Below are positions 33,741 to 42,398 of a stretch of DNA of 64,000 bases, piece by piece; position 1 is the stretch's first letter, and each line of letters opens with the position of its first letter. The stretch is from Halococcus sediminicola. Lineage in GTDB: Archaea > Halobacteriota > Halobacteria > Halobacteriales > Halococcaceae. Location: positions 53,174 through 117,173 of the forward strand of contig NZ_BBMP01000025.1 of the NCBI RefSeq assembly GCF_000755245.1. Reading direction: 5' to 3'. The position numbers and the translations under genes are program-made. The notes below the pieces were generated by a model. That model had not been told where the DNA came from. It saw nothing but the letters and a program-made list of their open reading frames with translations, and searched no databases.

Positions 33741-34120
33741 GAGTCGACGACCTCCGCGACGAGCAGGTCGTTCCAGATGTCGAGCTGCTCGATTCGCCCG
33801 TCGACCACCGTGTAGACGTCGACGTACCGAACGTCCTCGAAGGGCTCACCGTCGTTGTCGACGCCCGAGAGCGTCCCGATGCTCACGACCGTCGTGTCCG
33901 CCTCGATCCAGCGGTCGAACGTCTTACTCGCCCACTCGTAGCGCGGAGCGAGGTAATCGAGGAACGCGTCGGCGGCGTTCTCGCCGCCGAACGACACACC
34001 GGGGAGGGTGATCGTCGCAATCGGTGCGAACAGTTCGGAAACGGTCCCTCGGCGGTCGTCGGTCTCCATCCGAGCGAAGAACTCCTCGACGACGGCACGC
34101 GGGGGTGATGGTTCCTCCAT
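33737..34120 (-). CDS. SnoaL-like / NTF2-fold protein
   Basis: 127 residues from the ATG at 34120; an upstream extension to 34228 looks non-coding. VVEEFFARMETDDRRGTVSELFAPIATITLPG, FLDYLAPRYEWASKTFDRWIEADTTVVSIGTLSG and VRYVDVYTVVDGRIEQLDIWNDLL form the cone-shaped alpha+beta barrel of SnoaL/limonene-epoxide-hydrolase-like proteins. These act as small hydrolases, isomerases or binding partners. Coupled to the LLM oxidoreductase, it is the first gene of the module-2 operon and diverges from the flavoprotein gene. Confidence 0.8.
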   Translation of the reverse strand: MEEPSPPRAVVEEFFARMETDDRRGTVSELFAPIATITLPGVSFGGENAADAFLDYLAPRYEWASKTFDRWIEADTTVVSIGTLSGVDNDGEPFEDVRYVDVYTVVDGRIEQLDIWNDLLVAEVVDS

Positions 34121-34248
34121 GCCTGCCGAATCGGTCCGAGGCCCAGCAGTGTAGCTGCTTCGGTGATCGGTCGGAAAAGCAACCATTCGGCCGACGAGCG
34201 ATCCGTCGGCGGCGGTAGGTTTACACACCCCTCCCCCGAGCTAGCTGC

Positions 34249-35679
34249 ATGAGCGAGTCGGAACAGCCGATACTGCGCGACGAGCGTGCCGAAACCGTCC
34301 CGGTGACCGACGTCGAGTGGGACGTCGCCACCGACATCCTGATCGCGGGCGGCGGGGGAACGGGACTGGTCGCCGCGCTCGCGGCCAGCGAGTCGTCCCA
34401 TCGGGTGACGGTTCTCGAAAAGAGCGCCGCCGTCGGCGGGAACACGTCGCTTTCGACCGGGATGATCCCCGCAGCGGGCACCCGTCACCAGCGCGAAGCG
34501 GGTATCGAGGAGGAACCCGGCGACATGGCCGCGGACATCCTCGAGAAGAACGACCACCAGGCCGACGAATCGATGGTCGCCCGGCTCTGCGCCGAAAGCG
34601 CGAATCTCGTCCACTGGCTCGTCGACGATTGGGACATCTCGCTCTCGCTCGTCGATGATTTCAAATACCCGAAACATTCGGAGTACAGGATGCACGCCCC
34701 GCCGGGCCGCAACGGGGCGACCCTGATCGCAGAGCTCGAAGAGCGCGTCGAGGCGACCGACAACATCGAACTGCTCACGAACGCGCCGGTCACGAAGCTC
34801 GTCGCCGACGACGGGGTGGTGGGCGTCGTCGCCGGCGACCGCCGCGACGAGGCCATCGAGGCGGATAGCGTGATCCTCGCGACCGACGGGTTCGGCGGCA
34901 ACAAGCGCATGGTGACCGAGTGGTGCGACGAACTGGACGAGGCGCTGTATTTCGGTGCCGATGGGAACACGGGTGATGGGATTCGCTGGGGGGCGGAGCT
35001 CGGCGGGGAACTCGCCTGTATGGACGCCTACCAGGGTCACGCAACCGTCGCCTACCAGACCGGGGCGCTCTCGACATACGCCGTGGTGATGAACGGCGGC
35101 GTCGTCGTGAACGCGGCGGGCGAGCGCTTCGGCGACGAGTCGGCCGGCTACTCGGCGTTCGCGGTCGACGTGCTTCGCCAGCCCGGCAGCGTCGCCTACG
35201 AGATATTCGATCGTCGGATCTTCGAGCGCCTCGCGGGCGAGTTCGACGATTTCGACGAGGCCGTCTCGCTCGGTGCGTACCACGAGGCCGACTCCGTCGA
35301 CGCGCTGGCGGAGCAGCTCGGCTGTGACCGCGCCACGACGGCGGCGACGATCGAACGGTACAACGCGGCAGTCGCGGCGGACGAACGCGACGAGACGGGA
35401 CGCACCGACGGCGTGCATACGCTCTCGTCCCCGTTTTACGGTGCGGAAGTCACCGGTGCCCTGTTTCACACGCAGGGTGGGCTCGTGGTGGACGAACACG
35501 GTCGAGTGCTTCGCGAGGACGACTCCGCAGTGCCCGGACTCTACGCCGGTGGTGGCTGTGCAGTCGGTATCAGCGGCCACGGTCCCGGGGGCTACCTCAG
35601 CGGCAACGGGCTGACGACGGCGCTCGGCCTCGGCCGACTGGCGGGCCGCCACGCGCGTCGATCGCTCACGTCGGACTGA
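34249..35679 (+). CDS. FAD-dependent dehydrogenase of the fumarate reductase / 3-ketosteroid dehydrogenase type
   Basis: 476 residues. N-terminal FAD loop ILIAGGGGTGLVAALAAS and VLEKSAAVGGNTSLSTGMI; SVILATDGFGGN; cap-domain segments GNTGDGIRWG and TYAVVMNGGVVVN; and the C-terminal GLYAGGGCAVGISGHGPGGYLSGNGLTTAL that closes the FAD site. It would oxidise an alpha,beta C-C bond or reduce an enoate. A TAGGTTTACAC box at 34216-34226 lies about 25 bases before the ATG, giving a leaderless mRNA. Divergent from the SnoaL/LLM operon and followed by the Liv importer. Confidence 0.88.
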   Translation: MSESEQPILRDERAETVPVTDVEWDVATDILIAGGGGTGLVAALAASESSHRVTVLEKSAAVGGNTSLSTGMIPAAGTRHQREAGIEEEPGDMAADILEKNDHQADESMVARLCAESANLVHWLVDDWDISLSLVDDFKYPKHSEYRMHAPPGRNGATLIAELEERVEATDNIELLTNAPVTKLVADDGVVGVVAGDRRDEAIEADSVILATDGFGGNKRMVTEWCDELDEALYFGADGNTGDGIRWGAELGGELACMDAYQGHATVAYQTGALSTYAVVMNGGVVVNAAGERFGDESAGYSAFAVDVLRQPGSVAYEIFDRRIFERLAGEFDDFDEAVSLGAYHEADSVDALAEQLGCDRATTAATIERYNAAVAADERDETGRTDGVHTLSSPFYGAEVTGALFHTQGGLVVDEHGRVLREDDSAVPGLYAGGGCAVGISGHGPGGYLSGNGLTTALGLGRLAGRHARRSLTSD

Positions 35680-35756
35680 GTGGTACGGACGGCGGCGGGG
35701 AGGGCGAAACGGCATCGACGTTTTGTGGAACTGCTGTCAACACGGGAATGTAAGTG

Positions 35757-35766
35757 TTTTATATGG
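35757..35766 (+). promoter_or_regulatory. TATA box of the Liv importer operon
   Basis: TTTTATATGG ends 24 bases before the ATG at 35790, the spacing expected of a leaderless haloarchaeal promoter. This supports 35790 over upstream ATGs as the start of the substrate-binding protein. Confidence 0.5.
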
Positions 35767-35789
35767 TAGGAGAGAATAGAAGATGTCGT

Positions 35790-37133
35790 ATGCGTAGGAG
35801 TAGCAAGCCCTCCGTATCGAGGGACAGACGTACGTTTATCAAATACACAGGCGTGGCCGGCATCGCGGGATTGACCGGTCTCGCTGGTTGTACCAGCGAC
35901 GACGCCGGGAGCGGCGGTGGTAGTGGTGGCGGACAGGGGACGGATGGAAGCGGCGGTGGCGGTGGACAGGGGACGACGGTCGGCAACGCCGGCGGTGGGG
36001 GACAGGATCAGGTCGTCATCGGTTCGAACCATCCGCTCTCGGGTTCGCTCGCGGCGACGGGCGGCGGGATGCACAACGCGATCAAGCTCGCCGCCGACCG
36101 GAAGAACGAGGCGGGCGGCATCCAATCGCTCGACGGTGCGAAGATCAACGTCCTCAAAGGAGACAATCAGGGGAAACAGGAACTCGGCGGACAGGTGACC
36201 CAGGACCTCATCGACAAGGGGGCGAGCGTCGTCACTGGTTGCTACTCGTCGCCCGTCACGACGGCGGCGACGCAGGTGGCCGAGCGGCGACAGACACCGT
36301 TCGTCATCACCGTCGCGGCGGCCACCGACGTACTCCAGGGGCGCGGGTTCAACTACGTCTACCGGCCCCAACCGCCGGCGAAGAAGATCGCGAACGACTT
36401 CGCGTCGCTCGTTCCGAAGGTCATCCGACAGAACGGCTCGAACGTCGAGACCGCGGGGCTGTACTACGTGAACAACAGCTACGGCCAGTCGATCAAGGAG
36501 AACCTCAACAAGTTCCTCCCGGAGAACGACGTCGAGGTGGTCGCCGAGACCGCGGTCGAGACGGGTGCTTCGAGCGCCAACACGCAGGTCTCGAAGCTCA
36601 AACAGGCCGATCCGGACACGGTCATCGCGACGACGTACGTCCCCGAGGGCGTGACGCTCGTGGATGCGATGCAAAACCAGGGCTACCGCCCGCCGCATTT
36701 GACCGCGTGTGCGAGCGCGACGTTCACCGACGACGATGCCGTCAGCGACATCGGGGAGTTCGCGAACGGCATCATGGACAACAACTACGCGCTGAACCCG
36801 ACAGTCGACAAGACGAAGAAGGTGCGCGATCAGTTCGACCAGCGCTTCGAGCAGTCGTTCAGCGCGACGGTCGGCATGGCCTACACTGCCGGTGAAGTCG
36901 TCATCGCGGCGATCGAGAAGGCCGGCAGCACCGATCGCAAGGCGATCAACGAGGCACTCAAGTCGCTCAAATACGAGGACCACATCGCCGCGATGGGGCC
37001 GGTTCAGTTCAAGAAAGACGGGGAGAATAAGAACGCGCTCGCCCCCGTCAACCAAGTACAAGAGCAGTCGATCAAGGTCGTCTATCCCGAACAGTTCGCG
37101 GAGGCGAAACCGGTCGTCGAGACGTCGAACTGA
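35790..37133 (+). CDS. LivJ-type ABC transporter substrate-binding lipoprotein
   Basis: 447 residues. A Tat signal with RDRRTFIKYTG (Arg pair at 13-14), hydrophobic stretch and lipobox LAGC (Cys 34) predicts export by Tat and lipid anchoring outside the membrane. A Gly/Ser-rich linker follows, then VVIGSNHPLSGSLAATGGGMHNAIKLAADRKN, typical of the periplasmic-binding Leu/Ile/Val family (PBP type 1), and GYRPPHLTACAS, GMAYTAGEVVIAAIEKAGS. The ligand is probably a carboxylate, amino acid or amide. First gene of livJ-H-M-G-F. Confidence 0.93.
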   Translation: MRRSSKPSVSRDRRTFIKYTGVAGIAGLTGLAGCTSDDAGSGGGSGGGQGTDGSGGGGGQGTTVGNAGGGGQDQVVIGSNHPLSGSLAATGGGMHNAIKLAADRKNEAGGIQSLDGAKINVLKGDNQGKQELGGQVTQDLIDKGASVVTGCYSSPVTTAATQVAERRQTPFVITVAAATDVLQGRGFNYVYRPQPPAKKIANDFASLVPKVIRQNGSNVETAGLYYVNNSYGQSIKENLNKFLPENDVEVVAETAVETGASSANTQVSKLKQADPDTVIATTYVPEGVTLVDAMQNQGYRPPHLTACASATFTDDDAVSDIGEFANGIMDNNYALNPTVDKTKKVRDQFDQRFEQSFSATVGMAYTAGEVVIAAIEKAGSTDRKAINEALKSLKYEDHIAAMGPVQFKKDGENKNALAPVNQVQEQSIKVVYPEQFAEAKPVVETSN

Positions 37134-37202
37134 GTCGCACCACCGCGAACCGACCGGTTCGACCGATACCTTCACCGTACACTCATCACAACGCACGATA
37201 TC

Positions 37203-38153
37203 ATGATACACCCATCGTTCACGCTACCCGCGCAAGTGGGGCTCGACCGCTTCGTCGAGCCGTTTGCGAACTTCATTCGAGACCTCATCGGTCTGGAACC
37301 GATTTTGGCACAGTTACTCGTCTTCGGCCTCCTCCTCGGGGGCGTCTACGCGCTGACCGCCCTCGGTTTGACGATGATCTTCGGCGTCATGGACATCATC
37401 AACTTCGCCCACGGCGTCTTCCTCGTCGTCGGGATGTACGTCGTCTGGTTGACGACGCAGACGCTCGGCATCAACCCGTTTCTCGGGCTGCCGATCGCCC
37501 TCGTTGCCCTGTTCGTCCTCGGCGTCGCCATCCACGTCGTCGTCATCGAGCCGATAATCGAAGCCCCACAGCAAAACCAGCTCATCGCCACTCTCGGTGT
37601 GCTCTTCGTCCTGCAGTCGGCCATCGAGATCGTCTTCACGCCGAACCCGAGAGGGATCCCGCTCGACGTAGGAACGCTCGAGATCGGCGACGTGTTCGTC
37701 CCGCTCGGCCAGTTCTACGCGCTCGTGATCGCCGTCGTGGCGATGATCGCCGTCCGTGCGTTCCTCCAGTATACGGACATCGGACGGGCGATCCGTGGGA
37801 CCGCCGACAACCGTGACGGTGCACGATACGTCGGCATCGACGTCTCCCGGATCAACTACCTCACCTTCGGCATCGGGGCCGCGCTCGCGGGTCTCGCCGG
37901 CGGGTCGATCGCGCTGTTCCAGCGCTTCGACCCGTTCACCGGCGAGACGTTCCTCATCAACGCGTTCATCATCGTCATTCTCGGCGGGTTGGGCTCGTTC
38001 GCGGGCGCGTTCGTCGGTGGCCTGTTCATCGGTCTCGTCGAGGTGTTCGGTTCGTACTACCTTCCCGGGACGACCGCGCAGGTGTTGATCTTCCTGTTGT
38101 TCATCGGCACGCTCCTCCTGCGACCGGAGGGACTGTTCGGAGGGTCGTCGTGA
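37203..38153 (+). CDS. livH: Branched-chain-type ABC transporter permease LivH
   Basis: 316 residues with about eight membrane helices. LivH marks: LVFGLLLGGVYALTALGLTMIFGVMDIINFAHG at 40-75 and RAFLQYTDIGRAIRGTADNRDGARYVGIDVSRINYLTFGIGAALAGLAGG, the cytoplasmic loop that contacts the ATPase. It forms half of the membrane channel. It overlaps livM by four bases. 69 bases after the substrate-binding protein. Confidence 0.93.
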   Translation: MIHPSFTLPAQVGLDRFVEPFANFIRDLIGLEPILAQLLVFGLLLGGVYALTALGLTMIFGVMDIINFAHGVFLVVGMYVVWLTTQTLGINPFLGLPIALVALFVLGVAIHVVVIEPIIEAPQQNQLIATLGVLFVLQSAIEIVFTPNPRGIPLDVGTLEIGDVFVPLGQFYALVIAVVAMIAVRAFLQYTDIGRAIRGTADNRDGARYVGIDVSRINYLTFGIGAALAGLAGGSIALFQRFDPFTGETFLINAFIIVILGGLGSFAGAFVGGLFIGLVEVFGSYYLPGTTAQVLIFLLFIGTLLLRPEGLFGGSS

Positions 38154-39289
38154 GCGCCCTCGACCGGTTTCGGAACGGGTATGCCGATTTCTCCGAGCGG
38201 CGGTACGCCCCGCTGGTGAAGGCGATCGTCGGTTTCGGCTTCCTCGCCGTCGTGCCGTATCTGATCGAGATCGACGTCATGGGGATGGAGCTGGCGGCGA
38301 CGTTCAGCCTGCAGATCCTCATCCTCACGCTGGTGTTCGCGTACACGGGTCAGGCATGGAACATCATGTCGGGCTACACCGGCCAGTTCTCGTTCGGTCA
38401 CGCCGCGTTCTTCGGGATCGGTGCGTACACGACGCAGGCGCTCGCCGTCGACATGGCGGTCAACCCGTGGGTCGGCATGCTGATCGGTGGCGTTCTGGCC
38501 GGGCTGTACGGGCTCGTCGTCGGCCACCTCTGTTTCCGGTACAACCTCCGGGGGCACTACTTCGCACTGGCGACGCTCGCGTTCGCCGAACTCCTCCGGT
38601 TCGTCGTCGTCAACGTGGGCGAGCTCAACGGGGCGAACGGCTTCTACAAACCGTTCCCCCGCGATTACGGCTCGTCGTTCGGCCTCGCGGCGTTCCAGTT
38701 CCAGACCGATCTGCCCTACTACTACCTCATCCTGGGGCTGCTCGTGATCGTCACGACGGTCTCGTGGGCGCTCAAGAACTCCTGGATCGGGCTGTACTTC
38801 TTCTCGATTCGGGAGGACGAACGGGCGGCCGCGAGCCTCGGCGTCCCCGGCTACCGCTACAAGATGCTCGGCATCGGCGTGAGCGCCTTCTTCACCGCGT
38901 GGGCCGGCACGTTCTGGAGCATGTACTTCAACACGATCCGCCCCGAGACCGTGTTCGCGCTCTTTCTCAACGTCGAACTGCTGTTACCCGCGGTCGTGGG
39001 CGGTCCCGGGACGCTGCTCGGGCCCATCGTCGGCTCGTTCATCGTGACGCCGATCAGCGAGATCGCACGGACCACGTTCAGCAACATCAGCGGCCTCGAC
39101 CGGATCATCTACGGCATCTTCCTGATCGTGATCGTCATCTACAGCCCACGGGGCGTCGTCGAGTGGCCGACCCGCTTGCGCCAGCGCGTGGCTGCGCTTC
39201 GAGGCGAGTCGAACCGGGACGAAACGGAACCGGATGCGACCTCGAAAACCGAAACCGACGTCGAAAGCGGATCACAGGAGGGTGACTAA
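38150..39289 (+). CDS. livM: Branched-chain-type ABC transporter permease LivM
   Basis: 379 residues from a GTG overlapping the livH stop. LivM marks: GYTGQFSFGHAAFFGIGAYTTQAL, ALATLAFAELLRFVVVNVGELNG, and the ATPase-contact loop IREDERAAASLGVPGYRYKMLGIGVSAFFTAWAGTFW, then LLPAVVGGPGTLLGPIVGSF. The C-terminal 30 residues are a charged cytoplasmic tail. It pairs with LivH. Its stop overlaps the livG start by one base. Confidence 0.93.
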   Translation: MSALDRFRNGYADFSERRYAPLVKAIVGFGFLAVVPYLIEIDVMGMELAATFSLQILILTLVFAYTGQAWNIMSGYTGQFSFGHAAFFGIGAYTTQALAVDMAVNPWVGMLIGGVLAGLYGLVVGHLCFRYNLRGHYFALATLAFAELLRFVVVNVGELNGANGFYKPFPRDYGSSFGLAAFQFQTDLPYYYLILGLLVIVTTVSWALKNSWIGLYFFSIREDERAAASLGVPGYRYKMLGIGVSAFFTAWAGTFWSMYFNTIRPETVFALFLNVELLLPAVVGGPGTLLGPIVGSFIVTPISEIARTTFSNISGLDRIIYGIFLIVIVIYSPRGVVEWPTRLRQRVAALRGESNRDETEPDATSKTETDVESGSQEGD

Positions 39290-40131
39290 TGGCAACCGAA
39301 TCATCGACACGGACCGACGAACCGACAGCCGATCGTACCGAAGACGTGCTGCTGCAGGCGACCGACGTGACCAAGCGGTTCGACGGACTGGTCGCGCTCG
39401 ACGACGTCTCGCTCGACGTTCGCCGGGGCGAGATCGTCGGCCTGATCGGGCCGAACGGGGCCGGAAAGACCACGCTGTTCAACTGCATCAGCGGCGTGTT
39501 TCCGCCCACGTCGGGCACGATCCACCTCGACGACGAGGAGATAACCGGACGGCCAGCGCACCTGGTCGCGCGAAGTGGGCTCTCCCGGACGTTCCAGATC
39601 ACGCGGCCGCTCGAGGAACTGACCGTGCTCGAAAACGTGCTGGTCGGCGCACACATCCACCAGCGACGGCGCGACCCCGCCGAAGCGGTCGCACACGAAC
39701 AGCTCGCGTTCGTCGGTCTGGACGACCGTGCGACCGAGACGGCCGGCGACCTCACGGTGGGCGATCAGAAACGCCTCGAACTCGCCAGAACGCTCGCCAC
39801 GGAGCCGGCGATCCTCCTCCTCGACGAGATCATGGCCGGCCTGACACCGACGGAGACGCAGGGCATGCTCGAACTGTTCGGCGAGATACGCGAGCGGGGG
39901 ACGAGCATCCTGCTCATCGAACACGACATGGAGGCGATCATGGGCGTCAGCGACCGGGTGGCGGTGCTCGACAACGGCGCGGCGATCGCGTTCGATTCGC
40001 CCGAAGTAGTCGCGAACGACGAGCGCGTCATCGAGGCGTACATCGGCGGCGACGCCGATTTCGATGGAGCGGGGTCGGACGGCGAGTCCACGGCCGCGGG
40101 GTCGAACGGAGGTGGGTCACCCGATGCTTGA
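39289..40131 (+). CDS. livG: ABC transporter ATP-binding protein LivG
   Basis: 280 residues. Walker A GPNGAGKTTL near residue 51, Q-loop in SRTFQITRPL, a signature LTVGDQKRLELARTLATEP (degenerate LSxGQ), Walker B ILLLDEIMAGL and switch His in LLIEHDM. It carries the LivG insertion LVGAHIHQRRR. An unusual Gly/Ser-rich acidic tail follows VIEAYIGGDADF. Start and stop both overlap neighbours, so the operon is tightly coupled. Confidence 0.93.
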   Translation: MATESSTRTDEPTADRTEDVLLQATDVTKRFDGLVALDDVSLDVRRGEIVGLIGPNGAGKTTLFNCISGVFPPTSGTIHLDDEEITGRPAHLVARSGLSRTFQITRPLEELTVLENVLVGAHIHQRRRDPAEAVAHEQLAFVGLDDRATETAGDLTVGDQKRLELARTLATEPAILLLDEIMAGLTPTETQGMLELFGEIRERGTSILLIEHDMEAIMGVSDRVAVLDNGAAIAFDSPEVVANDERVIEAYIGGDADFDGAGSDGESTAAGSNGGGSPDA

Positions 40132-40828
40132 GATCGACGACCTCTACGCGGGCTACGACGGGATCGAGGTGCTCCACGGCGTCGATCTCCACGTCGATGA
40201 AGGCGAGATCGTCGCGCTGGTCGGCTCGAACGGTGCGGGCAAGACGACCACCACGCGGGCGATCTCCGGCATCGTCGAGCCGATGGACGGCTCGATCCGG
40301 TATCGCGGCGAGGAGATCGGCGGCGAGGCACCGAACGGGATCGTCGAGCGTGGCATCGTACAGGTCCCCGAGGACCGCGATCTCTTCACGTCCCTGAGCG
40401 TTCGCGAGAACCTCCTGCTCGGAGCACAGACCGACACGGCGAAGGAGAGTCGCGAGGAGACCGTCGCGGCGATGTTCGAGCGGTTCCCGCGGCTCGAAGA
40501 GCGCGCCGACCAGCACGCCGGGACGATGAGCGGCGGCGAGCAACAGATGTTGACGCTCGCCCGCGCGCTGATGGGTGCACCGGAGCTACTCGTGCTCGAC
40601 GAGCCTTCGATCGGACTAGCCCCACGGCTCGTCGAGGAGATGTTCGCCACGATCGCCGACGTCCACGACTCGGGACTGACCGTGCTCGTCATCGAACAGA
40701 ACGTCAAGCAGACTCTCGAACTCGCCGACCGCGGCTACGTAATGGAGAGCGGCCGGATCACGTTCGAGGGGACAGGCGACGAACTCCTCGACGACGACCG
40801 GATCGTCGAGGCGTATCTGGGGGTGTGA
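40124..40828 (+). CDS. livF: ABC transporter ATP-binding protein LivF
   Basis: 234 residues from ATG 40124, eight bases inside livG. Walker A GSNGAGKTTT, Q-loop in VQVPEDRDLF, signature MSGGEQQMLTLARALM, Walker B LLVLDEPSIGLAP and switch His replaced by Gln in VIEQNVKQTL, as is usual in LivF. It powers uptake together with LivG. Its stop overlaps the first MmgE/PrpD gene by four bases, tying that enzyme to the importer. Confidence 0.93.
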   Translation: MLEIDDLYAGYDGIEVLHGVDLHVDEGEIVALVGSNGAGKTTTTRAISGIVEPMDGSIRYRGEEIGGEAPNGIVERGIVQVPEDRDLFTSLSVRENLLLGAQTDTAKESREETVAAMFERFPRLEERADQHAGTMSGGEQQMLTLARALMGAPELLVLDEPSIGLAPRLVEEMFATIADVHDSGLTVLVIEQNVKQTLELADRGYVMESGRITFEGTGDELLDDDRIVEAYLGV

Positions 40829-42264
40829 GAGTGGACGGCTCTCGACCGACCGACGGCTTAACAGGGAGAGCCGAAACGACCGGCGAGGCGAACTCGATCG
40901 ACGAGACGACACCGACGGGCGACTCCGAGCGCCGTCTGGCGACGTGGGTCGCGGACCTCGCGATCGACGACGTTCCCTCGTCGGTCGTAGACCGTGTCGG
41001 CCTCGTCGTCGCCGACACGGTCGGCGCGATCATCGGCGGAGCGAGCGATGGAGCGGTGGCGACGCTCCGTGAGCAATGGACCGAACGAGCTAACGAGAGT
41101 GCGACTGCGACCGTTCTGGCTCCCGAAGCACCGCGAACCAGCCGCCACCGGGCGGCGTTCCTGAACGCGACGAGCGGAACGGTATTGGAACTCGATGAAG
41201 GCAATCGGTTCGCGGCCGGCCACCCGGCGATCCACGTGCTCCCAGCACTCCTAGCCGATGCCGAGGCGCGCTACGCCGACCGCGAGCGGTTCCTGGTCTC
41301 GTTCGTGGCGGGCTACGAGACCGCGGTCAGGGTCGCCGAAGCGGTTCGGCCGCTCGCGGACGGATACCATCCGCACGGAACCTGGGGCGTCGTCGGGGGT
41401 GCTGCCAGCGTTGCCCGGTGTCGTGGCTACGACGCACGGACGACACGAACCGCGCTCGCGATCGCCGCGAACTACGCACAGCACACTCGCTTCGACGCCG
41501 CAACGGCGGGGGCCACCGTCCGAAACTCGTACGCGGGGATGAGTAATCTCGCGTCGCTCGTCGCGGCCGACCAGGCCCGTGCCGGGTTCACCGGTCTCGA
41601 CGACGGGATCGCCGCCCATCTCGGGGCAGCCGGTTCGACGGCTATCGCCCGCGACCGGCTCGCCATCGGTCTCGGCGATCGCTGGACGATCCACGAAGGT
41701 TACTTCAAGATCCACGCTGCCTGTCGGTACACTCACGCATCGCTGGACGCGCTCGCGACGGCACTCGACGAGTTACCGGCGCGACCGGCCGCAGCGGCGG
41801 TCGAACGGATCTCCGTCGAGACCTACGCTGCGGCCGCCGCCCTCGACGAACCCCATCCAGGAAACGCGCTCGCCGCGAAGTTCTCGGTCCCGTTCGCGGT
41901 CGCAACCGCCATCGTCACGGGTTCGACCGATGCAGTGGCGATCACCGACGACGCGATCGACGCGGAGACGCTTGCCCTCGCCGAGCGCGTCGCGGTTCGT
42001 GTCGACGACGGGATCGATGCACGAGCACCCGACGAACGCGGTGCTCGCGTGACGGTGACGCTCGCCGACGGGACCACGGCCACCGATGCGGTCCGGCAGG
42101 CACGCGGCGGCGAGGCGGAGCCGTTCGAGCCGTCGGAGCTGCGGGAGAAGTTCGACTCGCTGGTCGCCCCGGCCATCGGTGCCGGTCGGAGTGGACGGCT
42201 CTGGACGGCGGCCCGCGAACCCGTCCCACCCCGCGTACTCTGCGCGCTGGTCCGGGGTGAATGA
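40825..42264 (+). CDS. MmgE/PrpD family protein (copy 1)
   Basis: 479 residues from a GTG overlapping livF. MmgE/PrpD features: FLNATSGTVLELDEGNRFAAGHPAIHVLPALLA, SFVAGYETAVRVAEAV, HPHGTWGVVGGAASVARC-like (here YHPHGTWG), NSYAGMSNLASLVAADQA, and EGYFKIHAACRYTHASLDAL near 285. The family includes 2-methylcitrate dehydratase, cis-aconitate decarboxylase and iminodisuccinate epimerase. Coupling to an importer implies that it handles the imported acid. The precise reaction is unknown. Confidence 0.85.
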   Translation: MRVDGSRPTDGLTGRAETTGEANSIDETTPTGDSERRLATWVADLAIDDVPSSVVDRVGLVVADTVGAIIGGASDGAVATLREQWTERANESATATVLAPEAPRTSRHRAAFLNATSGTVLELDEGNRFAAGHPAIHVLPALLADAEARYADRERFLVSFVAGYETAVRVAEAVRPLADGYHPHGTWGVVGGAASVARCRGYDARTTRTALAIAANYAQHTRFDAATAGATVRNSYAGMSNLASLVAADQARAGFTGLDDGIAAHLGAAGSTAIARDRLAIGLGDRWTIHEGYFKIHAACRYTHASLDALATALDELPARPAAAAVERISVETYAAAAALDEPHPGNALAAKFSVPFAVATAIVTGSTDAVAITDDAIDAETLALAERVAVRVDDGIDARAPDERGARVTVTLADGTTATDAVRQARGGEAEPFEPSELREKFDSLVAPAIGAGRSGRLWTAAREPVPPRVLCALVRGE

Positions 42265-42398
42265 CCGAGTCATGAGCCGTCTTCCCCGCTCGCCGACGAC
42301 CGGCCTCTCGACGATACTGCGGACAGAACGGAAGCGACACGGCGGAACCGAGCAACCGAACACGATCACGCGAACGATCAGATGGACACTACGACGAG

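Noticed and set aside
33883..35715. 610-codon minus-strand frame
   Set aside because: Antisense of the FAD-dependent dehydrogenase. It has no domain motifs, whereas the plus strand has complete FAD-binding motifs.
35592..37211. 539-codon minus-strand frame
   Set aside because: Antisense of the Liv substrate-binding protein. Arg/Asp/Val-rich without motifs.
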